Shown: positions 34,675 through 44,107, counted from the first letter of the stretch. The stretch is 64,000 nucleotides of DNA from Chitinophagaceae bacterium (GCA_016717285.1 JADKFU010000005.1:1534501-1598500); one strand, 5' to 3'. Notes: generated from the letters alone by a model not told the origin. Numbers and translations are program-made.

Positions 34675-34693
34675 AAAATACGATAATTTTTAA

Positions 34694-34740
34694 AACTGGA
34701 CAAATTGTAAATGCCACTTACAATTTGTTCAGTTCTAATT
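34694..34740 (+). terminator. Intrinsic terminator after the T9SS gene cluster
   Basis: A 17-bp stem: AACTGGACAAATTGTAA (34694-34710) with TTACAATTTGTTCAGTT (34718-34734), one G-U pair and a 7-nt loop, followed by CTAATT. Confidence 0.75.
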
Positions 34741-34789
34741 CAGACCATCCTTTTCTCGCTGGCTGCGGTTCTGTTCTTATTACAGTTTT

Positions 34790-34930
34790 GAGTTGTGTCA
34801 TTCTGAACGCAGCGAAGAATCTGTATTTAGTCGCTGGTCGGAAGTAGTTAGTCCATAGTTTTCAGTATTTAGTTTTTAGAGCCTTGCACTTTGTCATTCT
34901 GAACGAAGTGAAGAATCTGTATTTTTTGAA
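34790..34930. repeat. Two direct copies of a GTCATTCTGAACG dispersed repeat
   Basis: GTCATTCTGAACGCAGCGAA...GAATCTGTATTT (about 34797-34827) and GTCATTCTGAACGAAGTGAA...GAATCTGTATTT (about 34892-34924) are two copies of a motif of about 32 bp common in Bacteroidota intergenic DNA. The space between holds AGTT/TTAGT simple repeats. The rest of 34741-35111 shows no gene. Confidence 0.7.
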
Positions 34931-35111
34931 AAATCGGAAGTCACAAGATTTTTGCATACAAAGCATGCTATAGAAATGATTACAGATAACAACAGAACTT
35001 GGATTCTGCGAGCCATAAAACAGTTTGTAAATACATATTTTCTGACTTACCTCGAATGCTATTGCATATTGATGATAAGTCTCATCAGATTTATCAAATC
35101 CAGAAATGATG

Positions 35112-38024
35112 CTAAGCATAATCCTTCGCCAATTGTTCCACATACTTTAAAATATCTTCCACAGGTTTCTCTAACTCTTTGCCCATCTTCAAATATTCAT
35201 TCGGATATTCCTTTTTCAAACGTTTCATAAGCGCATAGTAAATTGGCTTGAAACGTTCTTTGAGATTGTGTGGATTGGTGTTGAAGATTTCAAAAAGTTT
35301 ATGTTCCTGTTTTTTGGCAAGAAAAAGTTGAAGATTGAAACCAATATCATCATAAAATTCTTCAATCAAACCAGATTCTGCAAGAATAAGATTTAACAAC
35401 TTATATGCTTCTTCAACCTTATTATTCCAAATTGCTATAAATATGACAGTTAGTTTGTGCAATGCCGTAGATGATTGCGAGATGAGATGCTTGCATAGGT
35501 TCCAGGCCTTTATTTTGCCAATTTTTTGTTCAAAATAATTTAAGCAAAGATTGTAAATCGCCTCGGATTCACCTTTCTCAATGGCCATCAAATAGTATTT
35601 CTCAGCTGATTTGAAATCTTTGAATTTGATTTCATATAAAAGACCAAGATTGTTCATTGCACCAGAATGCCCTTTCTCAATTGCCATCAGATAAAATCTT
35701 TCTGCTGATTTGAAATCTTTGAATTCAATCTGGTAAAGATTGGCAAGATTGTTCATCGCACCTGAATGCCCCTTTTCAATCGCCATCAAGAAATATCTCT
35801 TAGCCGATTCAAAATCTTTTAAGTCAATTTTATAACGGAGAGCAAGATTGTTCATCGCACTGGAATTCCCATTCTCAATGGCCATTAGATAATATTTTTC
35901 AGCCGATTTGAAATCTTTCAATTCCCTTTCATAAAGTACGGCAAGATTGAACATTGCACCTGAATGCTCTTTGTCAATCGCCATCAGGTAAAATCTCTCA
36001 GCCGATTTGAAATCTTTGAATTCAATTTGATAGAGAAGAGCAAGATTGAACATAGCACCTGGATGCCCTTTCTCAATTGCCATCATGTAGTATCTTTCAG
36101 CCGATTTGAAATCTTTAAATTTAGTTTGATAAAGAAGCGCAAGATTGTACATCGAATTTGAATGCTCTTTCTCAATCAAAACCAGATAATATTTCTCAGC
36201 CGATTTGAAATCTTTGAATTCAGTTTCATAGAGATGGGCAAGATTGAACATAGCATCTGAATATCCCTTCTTAATCGCCATTATATAATATCTCCCAGCC
36301 GATTTGAAATCTTTGAATTCCCTTTCATAAAGTATGGCAAGATTGAACATCGCACCTGAATGCTCTTTGTCAATAGCCATCAGGTAATATCTTTCCGCTG
36401 ATATAAAATCTTTGAATTCAGTTTGATAGAGAATGGCAAGATTGAACATGGCACCTGAATCCCCTTTCTCAATCGCCATTAAATAAAATGTTTCTGCTGA
36501 CTTAAGGTTTTTTAATTCTGAGTAAACAAATCCGTAGTAAAAATTCAATGAATCGTTTTGAGGTGATATTTCATTTAAAATTTTCAAGCATTCATTGTAT
36601 TTTCCTTGCTTTCTTAATATTTCAAATTGTATTAAAGTATCTGAAGCTGAAATCGATAAATTTTTCTTAAGTTCATCAGGAAGCAATTTTTTTGTTTCTT
36701 CCAGCAGTTCATGTTGTAGTTTATACTCAATGTGCTTGTCTTGAACGAGTGCTTCCGACATAACATATGCTGAATAAGGGTTGTATTTACCGGATTTTAC
36801 CTTTTCAATAAACCCTTCAACAAAAGGTTGAAGCCCTTCTTTGCCATACCATTCTTCTAAAAACCGTGTTAACCAAAGCACACGTCTCTTATCCTGCCTT
36901 GATCCTAATCTCATGAGATACCAGATGTTGAAGAACCGTTCTCTCACTTGATATAAATGGTTTTTGGTAGAAGTTTCTTTTTTTATGATTAAATCGTTTT
37001 TTTCTAATTGCGCAAGTTGGGCAGAGATGTGTTTGCTTGAAGAACTCTCTCCGTCATCTTTCACCTTAGCTGCAATTTCCTTTGTACTGATGGCATCCCA
37101 ACCTTTTGCAATCACGTCCATAATTTGTTGTTGCTGTGGCTTGAGATTATCCATGCGATGCTTATATAGAGGTGTGATGCGGTCGAGAATTTCTTCGAGG
37201 TTTTGTATGGCATTGCCTGCGCTGTCGTACAATAGTATTTCACTTAGCAGAATTATGGTTCGTGTTACGCCGCCTGTGAGTATTCTCAAGGTTTCAATTT
37301 TTCCAGCCTGACTCTTTAGATTTACACGTTCCACTTCAGGGAGAGAATCCTGCAGTTTCTCCAGCATCAGCATGGTTTCATCAGCGCTCAATTCACCAAG
37401 ATGAATAGTTTGGAAAAAATCGAAGAAGGGTTTTGAGTAGTCGTAGGTATAATCCAATGTAACAGATGAAGCACCTATAATACGCAAATCAGCACAAGTC
37501 ATCAGTATTTCACGAAAACGATGGGTTTCTTTCTCACTCAGCTTTTCAAAAAATGATTCGCCGATGTTGTCGAACAGCAGCAGAATTTTCTTGCCGTGTT
37601 TGTGCAGGAAATTCAAGAGCGTTTTGAAACAGAGATTCTGATAATCTTTCTCGCCTTCTAATTTTTCAAATTGTGCTGTTAGTTTTTCATCGCTGAATTC
37701 AAGATCATCAAGGTATTCAGCAATCCTTTCCCAAAGATTTGAAAGAGAACGGATGTTATAAGTTTCTTCATTGAGGAAAACCGGAATAAGCCAAGTGTTC
37801 AAAGCAGGATTACGCTGAACTTGAATTTTCAAGCGAATCAACAAGGTGGTTTTTCCCATACCACGCAGCCCCTGGATGAGATAGTGTTGTTCAGGATGCT
37901 TCATCTTTGAAGTGCGTATGTCTTCAAAGAGCATTTCGAATTCTTTTAACCTGACTACGAAATTGTTGACGAGCACTTCCTCGCTCTCAGCATGCGGATT
38001 AAAAATCTTCCTCTTCATAAACAT
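35112..38024 (-). CDS. STAND-like P-loop NTPase with ten-unit TPR/Sel1-like repeat array
   Basis: 970 residues. The N-terminal NTPase has Walker A GLRGMGKTT (about residues 50-60) and Walker B KILLLFDNIGESF. A winged-helix segment follows (MDVIAKGWDAISTKEIAAKV, AQLEKNDLIIKKET), then the RERFFNIWYLMR box typical of archaeal-type ATPase_2/DUF234 proteins. A linker leads to ten near-identical 33-residue units (NLALLYQxEFKDFKSAERYY, LMAIEKGHSGAM), then a C-terminal helical region. No signal peptide or membrane segment, so cytoplasmic. It overlaps the upstream NTPase gene by 26 bp; Met3 (38018) is an equally good start. The design (switch NTPase plus repeat sensor) recalls NLR-like signalling proteins. 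Confidence 0.88.
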   Translation of the reverse strand: MFMKRKIFNPHAESEEVLVNNFVVRLKEFEMLFEDIRTSKMKHPEQHYLIQGLRGMGKTTLLIRLKIQVQRNPALNTWLIPVFLNEETYNIRSLSNLWERIAEYLDDLEFSDEKLTAQFEKLEGEKDYQNLCFKTLLNFLHKHGKKILLLFDNIGESFFEKLSEKETHRFREILMTCADLRIIGASSVTLDYTYDYSKPFFDFFQTIHLGELSADETMLMLEKLQDSLPEVERVNLKSQAGKIETLRILTGGVTRTIILLSEILLYDSAGNAIQNLEEILDRITPLYKHRMDNLKPQQQQIMDVIAKGWDAISTKEIAAKVKDDGESSSSKHISAQLAQLEKNDLIIKKETSTKNHLYQVRERFFNIWYLMRLGSRQDKRRVLWLTRFLEEWYGKEGLQPFVEGFIEKVKSGKYNPYSAYVMSEALVQDKHIEYKLQHELLEETKKLLPDELKKNLSISASDTLIQFEILRKQGKYNECLKILNEISPQNDSLNFYYGFVYSELKNLKSAETFYLMAIEKGDSGAMFNLAILYQTEFKDFISAERYYLMAIDKEHSGAMFNLAILYEREFKDFKSAGRYYIMAIKKGYSDAMFNLAHLYETEFKDFKSAEKYYLVLIEKEHSNSMYNLALLYQTKFKDFKSAERYYMMAIEKGHPGAMFNLALLYQIEFKDFKSAERFYLMAIDKEHSGAMFNLAVLYERELKDFKSAEKYYLMAIENGNSSAMNNLALRYKIDLKDFESAKRYFLMAIEKGHSGAMNNLANLYQIEFKDFKSAERFYLMAIEKGHSGAMNNLGLLYEIKFKDFKSAEKYYLMAIEKGESEAIYNLCLNYFEQKIGKIKAWNLCKHLISQSSTALHKLTVIFIAIWNNKVEEAYKLLNLILAESGLIEEFYDDIGFNLQLFLAKKQEHKLFEIFNTNPHNLKERFKPIYYALMKRLKKEYPNEYLKMGKELEKPVEDILKYVEQLAKDYA
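35545..36535 (-). repeat. In-gene tandem array of about ten 99-bp units
   Basis: The repeats encode the 33-residue units of the NTPase. DNA similarity between units is high (for example TCAGCCGATTTGAAATCTTT recurs with few changes), more than needed to keep the protein fold. Such arrays change copy number by recombination. Confidence 0.85.
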
Positions 38025-39171
38025 GTTTTTTACACCAGAGTTGAAGCAATGGTGAGTTAAAGTGATAAACAGTCTTGTCTTTTACTATGTAGCCATCATC
38101 CACCAGTTTTCCCAGGATGATTTTTACATCACTCGTTTTATGTTTTGCAGCAAGGTTGGTCAGGGTGAGTTTATCAATTATATCATTCATTGCACAAAAG
38201 CCGAGCACCTCAATTACGAAATCATAATCATTGTGTTTAAAGACTTTCTTTAACCTTGAGAAGTAGGGTTCGAATTGCGGTTTGTTTCGCAATTCAATAA
38301 TGTCATTGAATGCGTCATCAATCAACTGATTTGTAATGAGTGAATCATTTGCTTTTGCAAACAGAGCAACTTCATTTACCATAAGTTGGCAATGAAATGG
38401 GATCAACCATTTTATCTTTTCAACCAGGTAATTCAATTGTGCAGGGGCTACTCGAAAATTTTTTTCATCAAACAGTGAAATCATAAACGCTTGTGCTTCT
38501 GCTTCAGCGAGTGGTTTCACTTCAATAGAATACAAGTCATTTATCTCCGTAAGCGAACAAACTTTTTCAACCATCGGATACAATGAAATAGAGCCGGTGT
38601 AGATGAATTTTATTTTGCCAAGCACACCGGGCAATTGTCGGAGTTCACGATTTTGCTGAATGAATTTTTTCGCTTCCTCGTCACCATGCATTTCCTGGAT
38701 GTTCTGAATTGTTTGGGGAAATTCATCTATCATTATTACAACCTTACGCTCTTCCAATTCAATTTTCTCAACAAGATTGCAGAAGTGCTTGAAGTAATTG
38801 GCCTCTTTGCCTTCTTTCAGTTTGATGATTGAAATTTTATCAACTAAGTCGAGAATTGAGCTAAGAAATCCTTTAAAAGCTTCTGTCGCTTTGATGAAGC
38901 GATTCACTTCATTGCTTTGCAATAGTGCTTCAAAAATGGTTTTGTAAAATTCATTTTCATCATCTACGGATTCGGTGATCGTATAAATGAAATGGTAATC
39001 TTCTTGTGTAAAATCCTGAAGATGGTACATGATGGAAGTTTTTCCAATCCTCCGCGGTCCTGATAAGTAGATATTGGACTCATTATTTAAGGAAGTGAGA
39101 ATCTTAGCAACAATGGCTGGACGCGGAAAATAGTTATCTCCCCTTGCTGCAGTACCGATAGACTGTTTCAT
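37999..39171 (-). CDS. Archaeal-type P-loop ATPase (ATPase_2-like), first gene of NTPase pair
   Basis: 390 residues. Walker A is SGPRRIGKTSIMYHL (about 37-50) and Walker B is KVVIMIDEFPQTI. A sensor-like FIYTGSISL follows, and then a C-terminal winged-helix region (IDKLTLTNLAAKHKTSDVKI, LGKLVDDGYIVKDKT) ending HFNSPLLQLWCKKHVYEEED. Family members are STAND/MNS-clade NTPases of poorly known role, often next to a second NTPase. Its stop overlaps the start of the 970-residue gene, so the two are translationally coupled. A long inverted repeat touches its start codon. Confidence 0.88.
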   Translation of the reverse strand: MKQSIGTAARGDNYFPRPAIVAKILTSLNNESNIYLSGPRRIGKTSIMYHLQDFTQEDYHFIYTITESVDDENEFYKTIFEALLQSNEVNRFIKATEAFKGFLSSILDLVDKISIIKLKEGKEANYFKHFCNLVEKIELEERKVVIMIDEFPQTIQNIQEMHGDEEAKKFIQQNRELRQLPGVLGKIKFIYTGSISLYPMVEKVCSLTEINDLYSIEVKPLAEAEAQAFMISLFDEKNFRVAPAQLNYLVEKIKWLIPFHCQLMVNEVALFAKANDSLITNQLIDDAFNDIIELRNKPQFEPYFSRLKKVFKHNDYDFVIEVLGFCAMNDIIDKLTLTNLAAKHKTSDVKIILGKLVDDGYIVKDKTVYHFNSPLLQLWCKKHVYEEEDF

Positions 39172-39248
39172 TTGACAAAATAATTTTTGCCAAAAATAAT
39201 GACAATTTTTATTTTGTGAAAATTTTTAACAAATTATTTTTTGTCAAA
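39171..39248. promoter_or_regulatory. Inverted repeat at the start of the NTPase operon
   Basis: TTTGACAAAATAATTT (39171-39186) is mirrored by AAATTATTTTTTGTCAAA (39231-39248), separated by 44 A/T-rich bases. The proximal arm touches the start codon of the ATPase gene. A dimeric regulator site or autoregulatory operator is possible. Confidence 0.5.
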
Positions 39249-39317
39249 GCAAAATCCATTGACTTCACTTTCTCTTTTTTCAAATAACTACCTGAAAATC
39301 CAACAATAAACTGTCTT

Positions 39318-39668
39318 TTGTACAGGCCGATGGGGCTTTTAAACCTACTATTTGGGATACCAGCCCTTAACCGTAGTTGTTTACCTTTCATATCTGATTG
39401 TAAAGATGAATCAAGAAGTATCTATCTAAAAGCTTCTTTCCTGTTTGTGCTGCTGCTTTTTTACATCAACAGCTTTTCCCAAATCACCATCACCTTCACC
39501 ATTGATATTGCAGGATTTGATGTTGGTGCAGGAGGCATTCACATCGCCGGACAGTTTCAGACAGACAGTTTGCTTTCTATTTTGGAGGACTGGAATCCCG
39601 GAGTCGCAGGAAGCAAGACGAATTTACACCGCACCCGTTGTCCCGAAGGGAACACGGCGGCGGTGTAA
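39318..39668 (+). pseudogene. 5' part of a secreted glycan-binding-type protein, cut by a palindromic repeat
   Basis: The frame contains a signal peptide (LKASFLFVLLLFYINSFSQ) and then ITITFTIDIAGFDVGAGGIH, IAGQFQTDS, WNPGVAGS. This is the beginning of the VTFTVDM...GVHVAGNFQ...WNPAA domain found in many secreted Bacteroidota proteins. At 39625 it runs straight into a family I palindrome and stops. The true start is unclear; the first ~30 codons do not look native. Confidence 0.65.
39625..39667. repeat. Short REP-like palindrome (family I)
   Basis: TACACCGCACCCGTTGTCCC-gaa-GGGAACACGGCGGCGGTGTA, a 43-bp hairpin sharing its TACACCGCCGCCGTGT ends with the 4.93-kb element. It truncates the secreted-protein frame at 39318. 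Confidence 0.85.
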
Positions 39669-39786
39669 GATCAACAAGCGCCAATAAAAACAATGTCACA
39701 TTGACAGCCAACTATTTTTCAATCCATTTCAAATCATCCTATTAATATGAAAATTTACTTTCTTTGAAATCATAAAACATCCTTCT

Positions 39787-40911
39787 ATGGCCGCAAAAAA
39801 ATTTAAGTTGAGTTCATGGACATTGATTATCATATGCTCACTTTCAGTACAGTTGCTCAGCGCACAAGACGAGTTGCCTGATAAGAAAGAAGCCACAGCA
39901 GCCCAGGACAAACCCGTTATTGTTCAGATAGAAGTACCGAACGTCAAGGTAATTGAGAAACTTCAGAAAAAGAAGAATGTCGATGCGATTACTGCCTATA
40001 AGAAGGCACTCGAGAAATACAATGTTACGATGAAAGCTGTTATGGACAAGTACTGGAAATTTTCTGACCAGATTCTTTATATGACTCCCGATGAGATCAC
40101 AACACTGATTGATTCAAAAAGCACTGAATACGTCATTATCCGTTGTGCTACTACCAGTATCGGTACTGGCATGATTCATAATGGTTCCGGAGCTGCATAT
40201 AACCCGGGAGGTACGCAAATGGTTGCCACATCAGAGTACGGAGGAAATCTTAATTGGAGCTACACCGAGCTGAAAGAGGAGAATTGGGAAGATGACCGGG
40301 ACTATTGGAATGGAAACACCATAATGGAATTCTGGAGGGTAGAAAAAATGAAAAAGGGATTGATGAAGACACCTGACGTGGTGGCCAGAGTAGCGTTGCC
40401 GGAAATTTTTCCTGATACGGCATCGGTCGTGTACGGTGTAAAAATGGTGCAGCACTATCTAAAAAGTTCGCTACGAACTGAGAAAATTAATTATGTACAA
40501 CAGCTTAAGGCAGATTATGCATTAGTAAGAAGTAAAACCGTATACGTGAGAAGTGATCGTTTAGATCCTGAACTTTCCGAGCAGGAAGTGAAGAAAATTT
40601 ACACGTACCCTATCAGAATTGTTTCCAAATCGGAATATGAGACAGCAATATTCAATGGTGAAGACGGGAATGCTTTTATCGTGATTGCACCCCAGGTAGT
40701 TGCACTGACCTATGCATTTCATAGTGGGGGAAGTGCTCTTTTCAATAACTATGTTTTTGACGTTTATCTAAGCAGGTCACTGGTTATGATTGGTCCACCT
40801 ATTAGCTCTTATTACAAAACGCTCTATTTGGGAGGCAATGCGGGTAAGCCCCTTGCTAATGAACGTGTATTCGAAGTGTTGAATAAAGCCGTCACTCCGC
40901 AAGAAAAATAG
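39787..40911 (+). CDS. Secreted protein of unknown function
   Basis: 374 residues with a signal peptide (WTLIIICSLSVQLLSAQ) ending at DELPDKK. There is a basic helical stretch (VIEKLQKKKNVDAITAYKKA), then CATTSIGTGMIHNGSGAAYN, and a C-terminal beta-rich half (IVIAPQVVALTYAFHSGGSA). No T9SS domain, lipobox or known motif is visible. It is probably periplasmic or outer-membrane associated. I do not recognise the family. The single-gene setting gives no functional clue. Confidence 0.75.
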   Translation: MAAKKFKLSSWTLIIICSLSVQLLSAQDELPDKKEATAAQDKPVIVQIEVPNVKVIEKLQKKKNVDAITAYKKALEKYNVTMKAVMDKYWKFSDQILYMTPDEITTLIDSKSTEYVIIRCATTSIGTGMIHNGSGAAYNPGGTQMVATSEYGGNLNWSYTELKEENWEDDRDYWNGNTIMEFWRVEKMKKGLMKTPDVVARVALPEIFPDTASVVYGVKMVQHYLKSSLRTEKINYVQQLKADYALVRSKTVYVRSDRLDPELSEQEVKKIYTYPIRIVSKSEYETAIFNGEDGNAFIVIAPQVVALTYAFHSGGSALFNNYVFDVYLSRSLVMIGPPISSYYKTLYLGGNAGKPLANERVFEVLNKAVTPQEK

Positions 40912-41070
40912 TACTATAATAACATCATGTTGGACCGGATTTAATAATAACGGTTCGAAAGATTTACCTTTTCTAACCATGAGAAATTTGCACTTTCCCA
41001 CTGGTATTTCTGGAGACCAAGTGCGTGAGGTTAAGATGTTGTTTCAGAAATTTAAACAACGGTTCAATAT

Positions 41071-41086
41071 TTACACCGCCCCCGTG
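41071..41086. repeat. Family I half-site
   Basis: TTACACCGCCCCCGTG, one arm of the palindrome ending, between the secreted-protein gene and the oxygenase gene. Confidence 0.5.
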
Positions 41087-41181
41087 TTTTCTAAAGTCAA
41101 ACCACTTTTTTACAAGGTTTGTCGTACACAAAATGGTATAGAACAAAATGCTGCACTCACTTTTCAGTAACTTCGCTGGCA

Positions 41182-41955
41182 ATGGAATACTTCGTTCATC
41201 AGCAATCTGTCGTTCGCCGCATCTGGGGAAATACGGATACGATCCTGTTTATTTTTGCCGGTGCATCGGCGGAGTTTGCGCTGAACAAGGCGGTTGATTG
41301 GCTTTATTTCACCGGCAAGCTTCCTGCAGATCCGATAGGCCGATTGTTTTCAACAGTAACTTATGCACGCAAGATTGTTTTCTCTTCGAATGCTGATGCA
41401 TTAAAGGCAATTGATACCATCACATCCATACATCAACAAGTGGAAGCAAACAGGCAAAGCAAGATTCCGCAATGGGCGTATCGCGATGTCCTTTTTATGC
41501 TCATTCATTATTCCATTGCTGCATTTGAATTGTTGCAAAGAAATCTTAACGCGGATGAAAAGGAAGAGGTGTACAATGTTTTTCTTCGTGTTGGTCAGCG
41601 CATGCGATTGGAAGAGTTGCCTTCAAATTATCCTGAATGGCTGATTGTACAAAAGCAACATTTACAAAAAGATCTTGTGCGCAGTCATTTTACTAACGAT
41701 CTGTTATTGCAATACAAAAAACATCTTGGCAGTAACCGCTACCGGATATTGATTGAAGCGCAAAAATTAGTGGTGCCTGATCAGGTGTCAACGCTGTTGC
41801 AGCTTAAAAGGGTTAAATGGTTACTGCCTTCCGTGCCGGTTTATAAGTTGCTCCGGTTGATCAGTCTTGATGGTTTTGTAAAGAACATATTACTACCGGA
41901 TGAATACAAGGACCAGGTTTTAGCTATGGAACATTCATCAGATGAAGATGTGTGA
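41182..41955 (+). CDS. MpaB/rubber-oxygenase-family protein (DUF2236)
   Basis: 257 residues from ATG 41182: MEYFVHQQSVVRRIWGNTDT, ILFIFAGASAEFALNKAVDW, ARKIVFSS, IPQWAYRDVLFMLIHYSIAA. The early GNTDTxLFxFAGxxAEFALN region and the later helical core with His (LMLIHY) fit the DUF2236 family, heme b-containing oxygenases related to MpaB and latex-clearing proteins. No signal peptide. The frame opens earlier (41119), but that part is repeat-derived. The substrate is unknown. Confidence 0.82.
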   Translation: MEYFVHQQSVVRRIWGNTDTILFIFAGASAEFALNKAVDWLYFTGKLPADPIGRLFSTVTYARKIVFSSNADALKAIDTITSIHQQVEANRQSKIPQWAYRDVLFMLIHYSIAAFELLQRNLNADEKEEVYNVFLRVGQRMRLEELPSNYPEWLIVQKQHLQKDLVRSHFTNDLLLQYKKHLGSNRYRILIEAQKLVVPDQVSTLLQLKRVKWLLPSVPVYKLLRLISLDGFVKNILLPDEYKDQVLAMEHSSDEDV

Positions 41956-42240
41956 TAGCAACGCTTATCAGAAACAGCATTGGTTTTCAATTTAAAAAAA
42001 GGTATTACACATCTCTGGCATTTCAGTAGCGGCGTTTTCGATAGCACGTAGGTTTGTTGGGCTTTTCATTTACATTTGTTTGAAAGGAGCAGACGTGGTT
42101 TTAAATCACAATCATCATCTTGTTACGGAACCATGAATGCATCATAGGTCGCTGCAAAAAAATTATTTGGGTATTTAATCAGAAAATAAAGTTTGAGTCA
42201 TTGACCGACTAATAAATTACTGAAAATGGACATTCATACG

Positions 42241-43863
42241 ATGAAATTTTTCCCTCTATGGTTATCTTTTGTATGGTGTTTGAGCACTGCAACTTATACA
42301 CAAGCACAAACTGTACAGGACGATTTTGAGGGCAATGGAAATATTACCACCTGGTTTGGAGATGATTGCGGCATCAACACTGCCTTTTCAAATCCCTTTC
42401 AACAAGGAAGCGATCTGTCTGCCAAAGTATTAAAGTATGATGATACAGGCGGGCAATACGCCAATGTGAGATTTGATGTTCCGGTTAATTTTAATTTGTC
42501 AACAAACTACGTGTTTTCATTAAAGATTTATGTGCCTTCATCCGGCATAACAGGAAACCAACCCAACCAGGTTTCTTTAAAATTGCAGGATGGAACTGTA
42601 GGCGCTCCATGGGTAACTCAAAGTGAAATCATTAAGGGAATCCTTCTGAATCAATGGCAAACAATAACCTTTGATTTTAAAAATGACAATTATATCAATC
42701 TCAGTTCCGGTTCGCTTCCCCCCATTCAAAGAACAGATTTTAACAGGATTGTAATACAGGTTAACAGTGAAAACAACAATGCCCATGTGTTGGCTTATAT
42801 CGATGACTTTTTTTATAATGGCACCATTCCAGCAGACCCGGTTTATGATGATTTGATCTGGTCTGATGAGTTTGATGTTGCCGGCGCAATTGATTCCAAC
42901 AAATGGTTTCATCAAACCCAACTGCCTGTTGGTGGAAGTTGGTATAATGGTGAGATACAACATTACACCAGTCGTATAGACAATTCGGTGGTAAGCAATG
43001 GCACTTTAAAGATCATTGCAAAAAAGGAGACATTCACCGACCAGGGGCAGACTAAGCAATATACTTCCGCCAGGTTAAACTCCAGGTTCGCATTCAAATA
43101 TGGCAAAGTTGAAGTCCGGGCAAAATTACCCACAGGAGTCGGCACCTGGCCTGCGATATGGATGCTTGGTAAAAACATTAATGAAGACGGTGGCTATTGG
43201 GATAACAATGGTTTTGGAACAACTGATTGGCCTGCCTGTGGCGAAACAGATATCATGGAACACTGGGGCAGCAATCAAAACTATGTTCAAAGTGCGCTGC
43301 ATACGCCTTCCAGTTATGGAGGTACGGTTAATTTAGGAGGCCAGGTAATCCCCACTGCTTCCACAGATTTTCATGTATATGCTTTGGAATGGTCGCCCGA
43401 CAAAATGGTATTTAGTGTTGACGGTGTTGTTCATTATACCTATGATCCGGCTGTTAAAGATGCCAGTACCTGGCCTTTTGATGCGGAACAATACCTGTTG
43501 TTAAACGTCGCTCTTCAATCCAGCATCGCCCCAACTTTTACCCAAAGTTCAATGGAGATTGATTACGTAAGAGTGTATCAGGCGTGTCCGTTATCAGCGT
43601 TAGAAAAAGGCAATCCGCAACCGCTGCTTTATTATCCTAATCCAATTGATGATGAACTGACGATCGTGTTAAGTGACGTTGGCCAGGAAAATATCAACCT
43701 GAACATTTATAATCTTGATGGCCAACTCATGAAATCATACAATCAATTGGCAGATTGCCACAGATTCACACTTGATAACCTGGGATTTTTACCAAACGGG
43801 ATGTACATAATTTCCCTGCGATTCAATCACAGAGGCTATAATTTTAAAGTCTATAAAAAATAG
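42241..43863 (+). CDS. Secreted GH16 beta-glucanase with N-terminal carbohydrate-binding and T9SS domains
   Basis: 540 residues with a signal peptide (MKFFPLWLSFVWCLSTATYT). Residues about 25-195 form a CBM-like beta-sandwich (DDFEGNGNITTWF ... AYIDDFFYNG). The GH16 domain begins LIWSDEFDVAGAIDSNKWFH. The catalytic motif is GETDIMEHWG (ExDxxE, laminarinase type with the extra residue), and the C-terminal strand is SMEIDYVRVYQ. The sorting domain opens LLYYPNPIDDELTIVL and ends FKVYKK. It should cleave beta-1,3 or mixed-linkage glucans outside the cell. ATG 42226 is an alternative start five codons upstream. A TACATTTG -7-like box lies at 42071. Confidence 0.92.
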   Translation: MKFFPLWLSFVWCLSTATYTQAQTVQDDFEGNGNITTWFGDDCGINTAFSNPFQQGSDLSAKVLKYDDTGGQYANVRFDVPVNFNLSTNYVFSLKIYVPSSGITGNQPNQVSLKLQDGTVGAPWVTQSEIIKGILLNQWQTITFDFKNDNYINLSSGSLPPIQRTDFNRIVIQVNSENNNAHVLAYIDDFFYNGTIPADPVYDDLIWSDEFDVAGAIDSNKWFHQTQLPVGGSWYNGEIQHYTSRIDNSVVSNGTLKIIAKKETFTDQGQTKQYTSARLNSRFAFKYGKVEVRAKLPTGVGTWPAIWMLGKNINEDGGYWDNNGFGTTDWPACGETDIMEHWGSNQNYVQSALHTPSSYGGTVNLGGQVIPTASTDFHVYALEWSPDKMVFSVDGVVHYTYDPAVKDASTWPFDAEQYLLLNVALQSSIAPTFTQSSMEIDYVRVYQACPLSALEKGNPQPLLYYPNPIDDELTIVLSDVGQENINLNIYNLDGQLMKSYNQLADCHRFTLDNLGFLPNGMYIISLRFNHRGYNFKVYKK

Positions 43864-44107
43864 GTGCTCCTGTTGACTGCATCTTAAAGGATGGCGGTTT
43901 TGATTGCGTACTGACTGTTCACAAGGGTGTAAGTTTTCAGAGTGAATTTTTGAATAAACAGTGAATTGTGCCTTAGGAAAAATGATACCGGAAGCACACA
44001 GTTGTCCTCAATTCCATTGCAGTTTTCCTTTTTACCATTACAATGATGATTATCATTGGTTTTGCCATTTATAATTCAATTCTTTGCAGCAATCATTTTT
44101 TCATGAA

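Noticed and set aside
39209..39391. 60-codon minus-strand frame upstream of the NTPase operon
   Set aside because: It overlaps the inverted repeat and the opposite-strand pseudogene, is rich in Lys, and has no initiation context.
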